Shown: positions 53,123 through 62,524, counted from the first letter of the stretch. The stretch is DNA of 64,000 bases from Methylococcales bacterium (GCA_028707085.1 JAQTUW010000001.1:121030-185029), one strand, 5' to 3'. Notes: generated from the letters alone by a model not told the origin. Numbers and translations: made by a program.

Positions 53123-53952
53123 AACGCCTGCTGATGCTGATGCTGCTGATCTGGCGGCAGCAGTTCAAGCTGTACTTCGCCGCCGCCATCATCGGTGCGC
53201 TGATCGGCGTCTTCCTGCTGGCGCCCAGTTACGATTACATCTACGCCCGGGAACAGTCGGCGTCGCCGCTGTCTTCGGTCGCCTATGTTTTCACCCAGAT
53301 AAAAGACATGCTGATGGGCAGAATTTCCCATGACAGTCTGGTGCTGCTGATGTTTTATGCCGAAATCGGCGTCATGCTCGGTTTGTTGTCGCTGTTTTTG
53401 TACGGCGTGATCCACAAGCGGCTTATACAATTCGATTATCTGCAGGCGGAACTGGACAAGGATCTGCCTTCCATTATCCGCCAGGGCGAGGGGCCGCATC
53501 TGGAATTCAAATCCTCCTGGCGCTGGGATATGGCGGAGGCCAGAATCAACCGCAATCTGGAAAGCGTAGTGCTGAAAACCCTGGCCGGTTTTCTGAACAG
53601 TGCGCTGGGCGGCACGCTGTTGATAGGCGTGGCCGACAACGGCGAAGTACTGGGACTGGAAAAGGATTACCAAAGCCTGAAAAAACCCAACCGCGACGGC
53701 TTCGAGCAGGCGCTGATGACCACCATTTCCACCCATCTGGGCGCGGATCTTTGCCCGTTTGTGCATGTACTGTTTCATGTGGTCGATAGCCTGGATGTTT
53801 GCCGGGTCATCGTCTCGCCGGCCAATCGGCCGGTGTTTATCGAGCATGGCAATACGCCCCGGTTTTTTGTGCGTACCGGCGGCGCGACCCGCGAACTGAA
53901 CGTGCAGGAAGCCCTGGGCTATGTGGCCGGCAGGTGGCGCTGGAAAAAATAG
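53119..53952 (+). CDS. Membrane-anchored AlbA_2 (Schlafen-type) domain protein
   Basis: 277-residue protein. Two membrane helices come first (about residues 13-34 and 66-90). The cytoplasmic part opens with GEGPHLEFKSSWRWD, the entry motif of the AlbA_2/Schlafen nucleotide- or nucleic-acid-binding domain, followed by VLKTLAGFLNSALGGTLLIGVADNGEVLGLEKD and ending RFFVRTGGATREL, all standard for the family. AlbA_2 domains occur in Schlafen RNases, transcription factors and some defence proteins; no extra helicase or HTH is attached here. It overlaps the exchanger gene by ATGA and is the last gene of the acnB operon. The role is unknown. Confidence 0.8.
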   Translation: MKRLLMLMLLIWRQQFKLYFAAAIIGALIGVFLLAPSYDYIYAREQSASPLSSVAYVFTQIKDMLMGRISHDSLVLLMFYAEIGVMLGLLSLFLYGVIHKRLIQFDYLQAELDKDLPSIIRQGEGPHLEFKSSWRWDMAEARINRNLESVVLKTLAGFLNSALGGTLLIGVADNGEVLGLEKDYQSLKKPNRDGFEQALMTTISTHLGADLCPFVHVLFHVVDSLDVCRVIVSPANRPVFIEHGNTPRFFVRTGGATRELNVQEALGYVAGRWRWKK

Positions 53953-53986
53953 GCCGACCGACCGGAGTCGGTTCCCGGCAGCAGTT

Positions 53987-54937
53987 TTAGCCCTGTTTTT
54001 TGCGGTTTCTGTACCAGATCGCTACCACCGCCAGCAGGCTGCCTGCGCCGAGGATGCCCAGCATGAACCGCGGCTCGATCACCTTGACCGAATGATTTTC
54101 GTCCTTGAACCTGAATTTGGTCAGCACGCCTAGCGCCGGATCTGTGATGCCGATGGTGATGGATGTTGCCGAAACATTGGGCAATTGCACTTCGCCGCCG
54201 TCGAAAGGCTTGTTGTTGCGGGTGTCGGTGCTGACCATGCCCTCGTACAAGGGTTTGTCGCTCAAATGCGAGCCGGACAGACTGCGGGCGATTTCTTCCT
54301 CCAGTTGCCGGCTGGTCTTGCCGTCGGTTTTGATCCGCACAGGTTTCTGGTCGCCGACGGTAATGTCGATTTCCCCCTGCGAAGCCGACTGGGCTTTTTT
54401 GGACGTAAAGCCTTCCAGATATTCGACATCCGCCGCGTAGACCAGATCGATCGCAATCTGCACCCCGTCCTGATTAAAACGCCTGCCGTTCAGATCGTAA
54501 CTCAGCGCCTGGTTGCTATAGTCGCGCACCGTCACGGTGGTCACGGAAAATCCGGCTTTATTGGCGACGACGATCTCCGGCTGATCCCGGGGCTGGGTGA
54601 CCGTGACGCCGCGCCAGTTCGGATCCAGTTGCACCATGCCGTCCTTCATGGCGCTGACCAGCTTCTTGCCGATCTGCGCGGTGGAAGCGTTGCTGTCCAG
54701 TCGGGCGGCGTTCAGAAAGCTGATGCCGGTGGAGCGGTATAATTCGCCGTCGTCCATCCGCCATTCCACCGTGTACGAAAACAGGGAGTCATGGGTTTTG
54801 TTTGGCATGCTGGTATGGATGCGCAATTCGTCCTGGCTCGCCGGCGTGGCGCTGATGGCGAAGGCGGGCTGGAACAGGGCGGCGGATGACAATAACGAGC
54901 AAGTCAGGGCGAGCGGCAAGGGTGAGGTTAACTTCAT
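53987..54937 (-). CDS. Exported protein with C-terminal membrane anchor, unknown function
   Basis: 316-residue protein. AGGAAATAAAA before the ATG at 54937 and the signal peptide MKLTSPLPLALTCSLLSSAA (cleavage near AFA at residue 27) set the start. The mature part is beta-rich, with repeated strand-turn segments and Asp/Asn/Thr-rich loops, and no cysteine. A single helix near the C-terminus (FMLGILGAGSLLAVVAIWY) and a basic end RNRKKQG predict an inner-membrane anchor with the body in the periplasm. I recognised no family. It converges on the AlbA_2 gene with 34 bases between. Confidence 0.7.
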   Translation of the reverse strand: MKLTSPLPLALTCSLLSSAALFQPAFAISATPASQDELRIHTSMPNKTHDSLFSYTVEWRMDDGELYRSTGISFLNAARLDSNASTAQIGKKLVSAMKDGMVQLDPNWRGVTVTQPRDQPEIVVANKAGFSVTTVTVRDYSNQALSYDLNGRRFNQDGVQIAIDLVYAADVEYLEGFTSKKAQSASQGEIDITVGDQKPVRIKTDGKTSRQLEEEIARSLSGSHLSDKPLYEGMVSTDTRNNKPFDGGEVQLPNVSATSITIGITDPALGVLTKFRFKDENHSVKVIEPRFMLGILGAGSLLAVVAIWYRNRKKQG

Positions 54938-55316
54938 TTTTATTTCCTGTTTCTGTCCTGGCGTAAAATGTTCACGGTAACACAAGGCCGAGAATTTAGG
55001 TAGGAATTTGGTCGGGGCCGGGCGGTGGCCTCCCGATGCCGCCGCTATTCCCGAAAAATCAGCCCCTGGCGCTACGGCAAAACCGCTCCCGGCGAAGCCG
55101 AAGGGTAGGGCGTGAACGGCAGGTCGTTGATTTGCAACAGTTCCAGCCCCCTACAGACGCGAAGACACGAGGTTTTTCGAAGCGCCCCAAACTGAAATAG
55201 CTATTCGGGCTGGATTTTCCGTTTCGAAAAACTTATACTCGGCGCGCCTGTTGTCCAGGGTCTGCCGCAACAGGTATGAACTAAATATTTATTCCAAATT
55301 TTGGTCTGAAGAGTTT
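54938..55316. other. 379-base divergent intergenic stretch
   Basis: Lies between the exported-protein gene (minus) and the MCWSGEAS membrane-protein gene (plus), so it should hold both promoters. TATACT at 55234-55239, in an AT-rich patch, could be a -10 box for the plus-strand gene, but no good -35 box is spaced correctly. Nothing else recognisable. Confidence 0.4.
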
Positions 55317-56105
55317 ATGTGCTGGAGTGGAGAAGCCTCGGCTTGCCTTGCGGCAAGCGGTTTTGTCAGTACCGCTTATTTTTACGGCAAGGGCGAGTCG
55401 AAAGTGCTCTGCGCCGCGCTGGCCTATTTTTCGCTGATGGAATTATTGCAGGCTTATACCTATACGGTAATAGACCAGTGTTTTAATCCGCGTAACCAGA
55501 TCGCCACCCTGCTGGGCTATGCGCATATTGCCTTTCAGCCTTTTTTTGTGAACGCCGTGGCCATGCACTTCATTCCGAGGCGGGTGCGGCGGCGCATCCG
55601 GATCGGAGTGTATCTGCTGTGCGGCCTGGCCGCGTTGATATTCCTGCTGCGCATTTATCCGTTCGCCTGGGCCGAATACTGTTACGAAAAAAGCTACCAG
55701 TTGCTGGTGGCGACCGGTTTGAAATTCGACATGCCGTTTTGCGGCAAACAAATGTGCTCGACATCTGGCGACTGGCATATTGCCTGGGCCATACCAGCCA
55801 ACGGCAGCATTGAAATGGCCAACGTCTACGTCTACGCGGCGTTTGTATTGCCGCTGCTGTATGGCTCGTGGAAACTGGTGCTATACCACTTCGTTACCGG
55901 GCCGCTGCTGGCGTTTTTAACCACCAGAAATATGAATGAATGGGCTGCGGTCTGGTGTCTTTATTCGATCGGCCTGTTATTGCTACTGATCAAAACCCCG
56001 GTCAGGCGCTATTTGCACATCGGGAACTGGTATGGCCTGTCCTACGGATTATTTGCCATCCTCAATCCGGCAAGGTTAAAATCCGGCGGCATAAAACTGC
56101 AATAG
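55317..56105 (+). CDS. Seven-helix membrane protein (DUF5765-like)
   Basis: 262-residue integral membrane protein with about seven helices. It starts MCWSGEASACLAASGF, then GKGESKVLCAALAYFSLMELLQAYTY, a pattern I remember from an uncharacterised bacterial family (DUF5765 by recollection, not checked). Several cysteines and histidines are spread through the loops: CFNPRNQ, HIAFQPFFVNAVAMHF, and CGKQMCSTSGDWHIAW near 165-180. Metal or haem binding is possible but not shown. The start at 55317 is preferred; the longer frame to 55251 has a basic, non-hydrophobic extension. It is followed after 42 bases by another membrane protein gene. Confidence 0.7.
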   Translation: MCWSGEASACLAASGFVSTAYFYGKGESKVLCAALAYFSLMELLQAYTYTVIDQCFNPRNQIATLLGYAHIAFQPFFVNAVAMHFIPRRVRRRIRIGVYLLCGLAALIFLLRIYPFAWAEYCYEKSYQLLVATGLKFDMPFCGKQMCSTSGDWHIAWAIPANGSIEMANVYVYAAFVLPLLYGSWKLVLYHFVTGPLLAFLTTRNMNEWAAVWCLYSIGLLLLLIKTPVRRYLHIGNWYGLSYGLFAILNPARLKSGGIKLQ

Positions 56106-56147
56106 CCTTGCTAGAATATCGGGTATTTCCTTTAAAACAGGGCTACT

Positions 56148-56636
56148 ATGCCATTTACACCCTTTCACATGGGCGCAGGTATCGCCGTCAAAGCGGCGAT
56201 CCAGAGCAGATTTTCGCTGCTGATTTTCGGTTGGGCGCAAGTCCTGATCGATTTGCAGCCCCTGCTGGTCATCATCACAGGCAAAGGCGTTTACCACGGC
56301 CTGAGTCACAGCTATTTCGGCGCGACATGGCTGGCTTTGGCGGCGGCGGTTAGCGGCAAATACTTGTTCGAATTTGCTTTTCGCCTCATACGTCAGCCGC
56401 AGTTTTTGCCGATAAGCTGGCCGGTGGCATGGCTAAGCGGCTTTGTCGGCGCCTACAGCCATGTGCTGATAGACAGCATTACTCACAGGGACGTTAAACC
56501 CTTCGCGCCTTTCAGCCAGATAAACAACCTGCCCGGCAGGGTCAGCGACAGCGCCATGGAAATATTTTTGGTGTTCTGTGGCCTGGCCGGCTGCGTGGTG
56601 CTGTTTATATTGCGCGAGCGGCGGAGAAAGGACTGA
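56148..56636 (+). CDS. YdjM-like membrane protein (putative metal-dependent hydrolase)
   Basis: 162-residue integral membrane protein with four helices. The start MPFTPFHMGAGIAVKAA and the motifs YHGLSHSYFG and SHVLIDSITHRDVKPF, each with His and Asp, are the marks of the YdjM/DUF457-like group annotated as membrane-bound metal-dependent hydrolases. LexA controls ydjM in E. coli; no LexA box was seen here. The reaction is unknown. It may share a transcript with the DUF5765-like gene upstream (42 bases apart). Confidence 0.65.
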   Translation: MPFTPFHMGAGIAVKAAIQSRFSLLIFGWAQVLIDLQPLLVIITGKGVYHGLSHSYFGATWLALAAAVSGKYLFEFAFRLIRQPQFLPISWPVAWLSGFVGAYSHVLIDSITHRDVKPFAPFSQINNLPGRVSDSAMEIFLVFCGLAGCVVLFILRERRRKD

Positions 56637-56855
56637 CAGCCGCAACGCAAAAATCGGTAGACCCTTCATTCAGCGTGGGTGGTTGGATACTCTCTTTAGA
56701 TCATCAAGCCGTGGGGATGGATTCGCGCCATGGCGGTCAATGCGCGGCATGATCAAAGCCATAAGCGTTGGACAAAATCCTCATCAGGTGCTCAATGATG
56801 CCAGCCGTCGATTGAAAGCCAAAAATTAATGCGTAAATTTGGCTATACCGGCCTT

Positions 56856-58556
56856 TTAATCCTCAACGGCTTCCAGTCCCCTGAACACTGAACAGCGCTT
56901 GAACACCTCCATGCTGGGCTCCAGTTGTTTTTGCTGGCAAAATTTGGAAACCAGCTTGGTCAGGCCCTTGATATCCCGCCCGGTGGCGGTCGGGAAGCGC
57001 TCGGCCAGTTCGTCTATCAGCGCCTGATCTAGCGGCAGGCCGAACTGTTCGGTCATTACCCCCCAAATTTTACGTCTGTCCTTAAAGTCCGGAGTGTGAT
57101 ATTTAATCATGGCGATACAGCGGGAGATGATGGCTTCGTCTATATCGTCCACCCGGTTGGTGGTCAGAAACAGCAGGCCGTTAAAATATTCCAGCACCCG
57201 CAGAAACACGCCCACCACGGCGTTGGAGGCCAGATTGTCGTTGCGGCGCTTGATATAGACATCGGCTTCGTCGATCAGCATCACAGCACCCCAGCGCTGG
57301 GCGCGAATCAGGGTGTCTTTCAGGACTTTTTCCATTTCCGCCACGTTCAGACCGAGTTGGCCGGAATGTACCCGGTACAGCGGGCGCTTGATGATTTCCG
57401 AATACACCTCGGCAGTCAGGGTTTTGCCCACGCCGGCCGGGCCGGCGCATAATACCGTGGTGCCGCCGGATTTGCCGGCCACGATATCGTCGGTCAGCAT
57501 GTCCATTTCGGCAGTCAGAATGTCGATTAGATCGGTTTGTTCCGGCGGTAAAATCAGCTTCTGTTTCAGTTCCGGCTGGTATTCGTAAGGCTGGGTGTCA
57601 TCCACATGTATCCAGACATGGTGATGCAGTTCCAGATGGAACATCAGGATATAGCCGTGTACCGGCAGTTCGGTAAATGCGTCTTTGGGGATGTCGGTTT
57701 TCACCGCCGTCATGGCGTCTTCGGTTTTACTGTCGTAACGCAGGCTTTTTCCGGCCTTGCGCAGATAGGCGCCCAGAATGTCGCCACTGGCGTCCAGGGT
57801 CAGCGCCCGGTCGCTGATAATGTTTTCGTCGTTCACCAGCCGGCAGGCGCCGCCGGCAGAAGATAGCACCACGATGTTTTTCCGCGTCCAGTCGTTGCTA
57901 CGGTGGCTGGCGGTGGGGTCTTCGGCATAGATGGCCGTACCCCAGCCGGAAAACTGTTCGCCGTAGCGGCTGCGCCAGTCAAAATACCGGCTGGCGGCAT
58001 CGTCATAGCTGGCGATCAGATCCGGGGTTTCTTTCAGATAGCCTTTGCTGGCGAAGATTTCGGCAATGGTCAGGCCGTTTATGTCCTTACCACGTATCAT
58101 CAGCGATTCCACCACGATTTTGCCTCTGGAATTGGCTTTCAGCTCGATGATGATGCGTCCGGCCTCTTCCTCGCCGGGTGGGGTGTAATCCAGCCGGGTA
58201 ATCAGGTAGGGGCTGCTGCGGCCGCTGACGTCGGTATGAAACAGCCAGCCGCGGATGGCGTCTTCGGTCAGATAACGCGCCAGGGCGGGCAGTAACAGTT
58301 CCAGTTGATCCGGTTCGTAACGGGTTTTATCGCCATTAAACGCCTGTTGCAGGCTGGATAGCAGGGCGGCCTGATTGCGCATGGCCTGACCGTCATGGCT
58401 GTATAGCTGTTGCAAATACAGCCATTCCCCCTCCGCCAGTTGTCGGTAAAATACCTCAACTTTATTACCAAAGCGTAATTGTTCCTTTAATGTCATCAGG
58501 TGCGGAAAGTTGTCGATCAGGTTTTCCACATAACGGCGTTCGATCTGTAATTTCAT
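56856..58556 (-). CDS. AAA+ ATPase with a long N-terminal domain
   Basis: 566-residue soluble protein. Residues 1-340 form a large alpha/beta N-terminal region without a recognised domain. The AAA+ core follows: Walker A GPAGVGKT at 372-379, Walker B MLIDEAD at 426-432, sensor 1 in TTNR at 465-468 and a likely arginine finger in IISRC near 479. The closest relatives I can think of are the mitochondrial BCS1-like and proteasome-type AAA proteins, which remodel or unfold protein partners. It starts four bases inside the end of the GlpC-like Fe-S gene (ATGA), so the two are coupled; the Fe-S protein may be its client. This pairing is not one I recognise from a named system. Confidence 0.85.
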   Translation of the reverse strand: MKLQIERRYVENLIDNFPHLMTLKEQLRFGNKVEVFYRQLAEGEWLYLQQLYSHDGQAMRNQAALLSSLQQAFNGDKTRYEPDQLELLLPALARYLTEDAIRGWLFHTDVSGRSSPYLITRLDYTPPGEEEAGRIIIELKANSRGKIVVESLMIRGKDINGLTIAEIFASKGYLKETPDLIASYDDAASRYFDWRSRYGEQFSGWGTAIYAEDPTASHRSNDWTRKNIVVLSSAGGACRLVNDENIISDRALTLDASGDILGAYLRKAGKSLRYDSKTEDAMTAVKTDIPKDAFTELPVHGYILMFHLELHHHVWIHVDDTQPYEYQPELKQKLILPPEQTDLIDILTAEMDMLTDDIVAGKSGGTTVLCAGPAGVGKTLTAEVYSEIIKRPLYRVHSGQLGLNVAEMEKVLKDTLIRAQRWGAVMLIDEADVYIKRRNDNLASNAVVGVFLRVLEYFNGLLFLTTNRVDDIDEAIISRCIAMIKYHTPDFKDRRKIWGVMTEQFGLPLDQALIDELAERFPTATGRDIKGLTKLVSKFCQQKQLEPSMEVFKRCSVFRGLEAVED

Positions 58557-59890
58557 GCTTCCTCCATGTGTTCGGCTATTGCCGTGTAAAGAATCTGGGC
58601 GATATGTTGCGGATGATTGAAGCCGCCATTGGCGATTTGCATCTTGCAGGAAAAACCGTTGGCCACCACTGCGGTTTGAGGTTCGGCGCGCAGAGCGGGG
58701 AACAGCGCCTGTTCGGCCATGGCCTGTGATAGTTCATAATGTTCGGCTTCCAGACCGAAATGGCCGGCCATGCCGCAGCAAGAGGATTCGATCAGTTTGA
58801 AATCCAGGCCCTGTACGGATTTTAAAACCTTGCGCATGGCCTTCATGGCTCCGACTGCTTTCTGGTGGCAGTGGCCATGCACTAGTACCCGTAATCCTTC
58901 GGCTTTGAAGTTCAGCGGCCAGCGTTTGGCGGTTTGCTCACTGGCGATAAACTCCTCCAGCAGCAACACCCGCTCCGCCAGTCCGGCTGCGGCGTCACCT
59001 AGATTCATTTTCAGATATTCGTCGCGCAGACTGAGGATGCAGGAAGGCTCCAGTCCCACGATCAAGCGGCCGACGGCGAGATGCGGCTGCAGTGCCTGCA
59101 ATAGTTGCATGGCCTGTTGTCGGGCCTGGGCTATCATGCCATTATTGAAATAGGTGCGGCCGCAGCAAAGCCGATCGCCGCTACCCAGCACATGTACCGT
59201 ATATCCGGCGGTTTTTAAGAGCTTGGCCGCGGATTCGGCCACGGCCGGGTTGAAATGACGGTTAAAGGTGTCCACAAACAGCACGACTTCTTCGGTTTGC
59301 CGCCCGGCAGAGTTGGCTGAAAGTGGCGTGTCAGGGTGCGAATGACTAGGGGCTGGTTCGGGCAGCCGGGCGTGGGCGGCGATACCGAACAGTTTTTCAC
59401 CGGCTAGCGCCAGCCAGCGATGGCGGTTGCGGCTCAGCACCAGCCGCCGCGTGAGCGGCCAGCGCAATAGCCGGGGCAGATGCGCCCAGATTTTATGGCG
59501 TTGAGTCAGTGCGTTAGCCTGATGCAATTGCGCCAGATATTCGGCCTTGATCAGCGCCATATCCACTTCATTTTCGCACTCGCGCTTACAGCCCTTGCAA
59601 CTGACGCATAGACTCATGGCCTCGGCCAAGGTTTTGTCCTGCAGAGCGGCCTGATGATTGGAATTCAGCGCGGTCTTCAGTAATTTTACCCGGCCGCCGG
59701 GCGATAGCAGGGCATTGCCGGTGATCCGGTAACTGGGGCACATCACGCCCTTGGCGATTTGTTCGCACTGGCGGCTGTTGATGCACACCGCCACGGCTTT
59801 GGCAAAATCACCGCCCGACCTGGGGATGTCGGCGTAGGCGTCGCCCATGCCGGCGTTTTCATAGGATGACCAGTCGAGAAACAGTTTCAT
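58553..59890 (-). CDS. GlpC/LutA-like Fe-S oxidoreductase subunit
   Basis: 445-residue protein. A two-cluster ferredoxin region comes first: CINSRQCEQIAKGVMCPSYR near residues 36-55 (the CX5C...CPS form seen in GlpC and glycolate oxidase) and CVSCKGCKRECENEVD near 95-110. The second half has the two CCG-type cysteine motifs of heterodisulfide-reductase-like subunits: DRLCCGRTYF and ESSCCGMAGHFGLE, with HGHCHQKA between. Such subunits pass electrons from an FAD dehydrogenase of the GlcD/D-lactate type; no such gene is adjacent and the FAD domain often fused at the N-terminus is absent. The start at 59890 (MKLFLDWS) is the likely one. It overlaps the AAA+ gene by four bases. Confidence 0.85.
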   Translation of the reverse strand: MKLFLDWSSYENAGMGDAYADIPRSGGDFAKAVAVCINSRQCEQIAKGVMCPSYRITGNALLSPGGRVKLLKTALNSNHQAALQDKTLAEAMSLCVSCKGCKRECENEVDMALIKAEYLAQLHQANALTQRHKIWAHLPRLLRWPLTRRLVLSRNRHRWLALAGEKLFGIAAHARLPEPAPSHSHPDTPLSANSAGRQTEEVVLFVDTFNRHFNPAVAESAAKLLKTAGYTVHVLGSGDRLCCGRTYFNNGMIAQARQQAMQLLQALQPHLAVGRLIVGLEPSCILSLRDEYLKMNLGDAAAGLAERVLLLEEFIASEQTAKRWPLNFKAEGLRVLVHGHCHQKAVGAMKAMRKVLKSVQGLDFKLIESSCCGMAGHFGLEAEHYELSQAMAEQALFPALRAEPQTAVVANGFSCKMQIANGGFNHPQHIAQILYTAIAEHMEEA

Positions 59891-60009
59891 AGCGTTTTGC
59901 GCAGTAAATAACAAGTTTCAAGCAAAAATAACGCCATGCTGGAACGGCCGGACGGCATGGGCTGGCGGCGGCCGGCATTGTTGGTTTTCCGACAATTTGC
60001 GGGGGTGGG

Positions 60010-61419
60010 TCAGGATAAGCCTGGCGTGCTTTGTTCGGCGCTTTGAAACCAGGCCAGTTTGTCGTGCAGGGTGACCACCGAACCGACGATAATCAGGGTG
60101 GGGGCCTTGAGCCCGGCCTGTTCCACGCGGTGCGGCAGGTCGGTCAGGGTGCCGGTCAGCACCCGCTGGTGACGGGTCGTGCCCTGCTGGATAATCGCGA
60201 CGGGATGATTGGGCGGACAGCCGTGTTTTATTAGTTGCCGGCAAATCTGCGCCAGCCCGACCAGACCCATGTAAATCACTACGGTCTGATTTGGGGCGGC
60301 CAGTTGCGGCCAGTTGAGATCGATGCTGCCGTCTTTTAAATGGCCGGTCACAAAAATGCAGCTCTGGGCGTGGTCGCGGTGGGTCAGCGGAATTCCGGCA
60401 TAACTGGCGCAACCGGAGGCGGCGGTTATGCCGGGCGCCACCTGAAACTGGATGCCCTGCTGCATCAGGGTCTCGATTTCCTCGCCGCCGCGGCCGAAAA
60501 TAAACGGGTCGCCGCCTTTTAGCCGCACCACCCGCTTGCCCTGTTTTGCCAGATCGGCCAGCAGAGTGTTGATCGATTCCTGCGGCAGGCTATGCAGGTT
60601 GCGTTGTTTGCCCACATAGATTTTTTGCGCGTCGCGGCGGGCCAGATCGAGAATTTCGGCGGAAACCAGCCGGTCGTAGACGATCACGTCGGCCTGCTGC
60701 ATCAGGCGCAAGGCTCGGAACGTCAGCAGATCCGGGTCGCCAGGCCCGGCCCCGACCAGATAGACTTCGCCTTTGCCGGCCGAGTCCGTCGATTGTTGCA
60801 GGGCGGCGTGCAACTGCGCTTCGGCCTCCTGTTGCCTGCCGACAAAAACCAGTTCGGCAATATTGCCCTGTAAAACTTTTTCCCAGAACATTCGCCGTTG
60901 TCCGGCGTCCTGCAAACGCTGTTTGACCTGCGGTCTGAATTTTTCCGCCAAAAGCGCCAGTTTGCCGAATGCGGCGGGAATCATGCTTTCGATTCTGGCT
61001 CGTAACAGCCTGGCCAGCACCGGCGCGTTGCCGCCGGAGGACACCGCGGCGATGACCGGCGAGCGGTCGATGATGGCCGGAAAAATGAAATTGCAAAGCG
61101 CCGGGGTATCCACCACATTCACCAGCAGATGCCGCTGTTTGGCGGCCAGGGCGATTTCGGCGTTCAGGGCCGGATTGTCGGTTGCCGCCACCACTAGCCG
61201 CATGCCGTCGAGATCAGCTGTTTCGAAGGCCCGCTCATGGATCGACAGGGCGTGGTTGGCCGCCATCGACCGCATGTTTTCGGCCACCCGGCAGCCGACC
61301 ACCGTCACCGATGCCCCGGCGCGGCATAGTAGTTCGGCCTTGCGGGCGGCGACTTCGCCTGCACCCACCACCAGGCAGGCTTGCTGTTTCAGATCAAGAA
61401 AAACGGGCAAATAATTCAT
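60010..61419 (-). CDS. cysG: Sirohaem synthase
   Basis: 469-residue trifunctional enzyme making sirohaem from uroporphyrinogen III. The N-terminal dehydrogenase/ferrochelatase half starts [31 protein letters not shown] with its NAD loop; [16 protein letters not shown] is the matching catalytic segment. The C-terminal SAM-dependent methyltransferase half carries [28 protein letters not shown] and [22 protein letters not shown]. Sirohaem serves sulfite and nitrite reductases. It lies about 120 bases upstream of the Fe-S gene on the same strand and divergent from the TusA-like gene. Confidence 0.96.
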   Translation of the reverse strand: MNYLPVFLDLKQQACLVVGAGEVAARKAELLCRAGASVTVVGCRVAENMRSMAANHALSIHERAFETADLDGMRLVVAATDNPALNAEIALAAKQRHLLVNVVDTPALCNFIFPAIIDRSPVIAAVSSGGNAPVLARLLRARIESMIPAAFGKLALLAEKFRPQVKQRLQDAGQRRMFWEKVLQGNIAELVFVGRQQEAEAQLHAALQQSTDSAGKGEVYLVGAGPGDPDLLTFRALRLMQQADVIVYDRLVSAEILDLARRDAQKIYVGKQRNLHSLPQESINTLLADLAKQGKRVVRLKGGDPFIFGRGGEEIETLMQQGIQFQVAPGITAASGCASYAGIPLTHRDHAQSCIFVTGHLKDGSIDLNWPQLAAPNQTVVIYMGLVGLAQICRQLIKHGCPPNHPVAIIQQGTTRHQRVLTGTLTDLPHRVEQAGLKAPTLIIVGSVVTLHDKLAWFQSAEQSTPGLS

Positions 61420-61562
61420 GGCATTTCGATATTGTCGGGCTAAAACACGGCAGGCGTCAGGCCGCCGGCGCTGGCGGCGACCTTGAGCAGGCTAAAAAAA
61501 TTCCGTTTGAAAAGGATGATATGGTTAAATACTAAAAACCCTCGTTATAAAATCCCTGCATC

Positions 61563-61793
61563 ATGAACGAATTCGATTTGGAAGTGGACGCCAGGGGCCT
61601 GATGTGCCCCTTGCCGCTGTTACGCCTGAAAAAAGCCATCATGGAGATGGAGAGCGGCAATGTGGTCAAGATTATCGCCACCGATCCTGCCGTGCATCTG
61701 GATTTCGGGGTTTATATCGATCAGGCCGGGCATCAGTTGCTGACGGTCAGCAGGGCAGCGGAAATGCAGATTTTTTTCATCCGGAAAAAATGA
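61563..61793 (+). CDS. TusA-family sulfurtransferase-like protein
   Basis: 76-residue protein with the SirA/TusA fold. DARGLMCPLPLLRLKKAI holds the reactive cysteine (Cys15) in the CPxP motif; the rest (VVKIIATDPAVHLDFGVYIDQAGHQLL) follows the family beta-alpha-beta order. TusA relays sulfur for tRNA thiolation, molybdenum cofactor or sulfur oxidation; as it lacks the tusBCD/E partners here and lies opposite cysG, the pathway is undecided. It begins at 61563 after a purine-poor leader, so its ribosome site is weak. Confidence 0.85.
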   Translation: MNEFDLEVDARGLMCPLPLLRLKKAIMEMESGNVVKIIATDPAVHLDFGVYIDQAGHQLLTVSRAAEMQIFFIRKK

Positions 61794-61867
61794 GGAAACC
61801 GGAAAACCCCGCGCTTCGGCAAGCTTGCATGCGCCTTGTCGAAGCGGCGGTTGTCGGTCTTGCCCCG

Positions 61868-62524
61868 CTACGCCCGTAAACTGATGACAGGCCAGTTCGC
61901 TTCTCTGGCGACCTGAAACAGGATGTCGTCGGGATCGACCGCCACCGGATTATCCACCAGATTCAGCAGCGGCAAATCGTTATGCGAATCGCTGTAAAAC
62001 CAGCTACCTTCCAGGGTTTCCGTACGGCCTTCCAGCCATTCCTCCAGTTGTTCCACCTTGCCGGCCTGATAGCAGGGGATGCCGACGAATTTGCCGGTAT
62101 AGCGGCCGTTGGCGACTTCCGGGGTGGTGGCCAGCAGATTGCCGATGCCGAACAGCGCGGCGATGGGTTCGGTGACAAAGCGGTTGGTGGCGGTCACCAC
62201 CAGCAGTGTGTCGCCCTGCGCCCGGTGTTTTTCCACCAGCGCCAGGCCGGCTTCCAGCACCAGGGGCTTGATGATCCCGCTGATGAACTCTTCCCGCCAT
62301 TTATGCAACTGCTCGACGTCGTGCAAGGCCAGCGGCGCCAGAGAAAATTGCAGGAAGGCTTCTATGTCCAGGGTGCCCTGCTTGTATTCCTCGTAAAAGC
62401 GGTTGTTGTTGTGTTCGTAGTAATCCCGATCGACGATGCCGCGATCAACCAGAAATTGTCCCCATAAAAAATCGCTGTCATCGGCGATCAGTGTGTTGTC
62501 CAGATCAAAAATCGCTAAAGTCAC
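61868..62524 (-). CDS. HAD-IB family phosphatase
   Basis: 218-residue haloacid-dehalogenase phosphatase. Motif I is FDLDNT (Asp7, Asp9), motif II in VVTATNRF, and motif IV in YSDSHNDLPLL; a helical cap lies between motif I and II. The HAD-IB pattern (SerB-like, motif IV with SDSxxD) is clear. Members dephosphorylate serine-P, histidinol-P or small metabolites. In pseudomonads a gene of this type also sits next to rppH, as here (divergent, 155 bases apart), so the neighbourhood is an old one. The substrate is unknown. Confidence 0.88.
   Translation of the reverse strand: MTLAIFDLDNTLIADDSDFLWGQFLVDRGIVDRDYYEHNNNRFYEEYKQGTLDIEAFLQFSLAPLALHDVEQLHKWREEFISGIIKPLVLEAGLALVEKHRAQGDTLLVVTATNRFVTEPIAALFGIGNLLATTPEVANGRYTGKFVGIPCYQAGKVEQLEEWLEGRTETLEGSWFYSDSHNDLPLLNLVDNPVAVDPDDILFQVAREANWPVISLRA

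Noticed and set aside
56578-56829. 83-codon frame after the YdjM-like gene
   Set aside because: It starts inside that gene in another frame; its tail looked faintly transposase-like, but I could not match it to a family.
59918-60412. 164-codon minus-strand frame at the end of cysG
   Set aside because: Arg/Pro-rich reading of the cysG methyltransferase end in a second frame.
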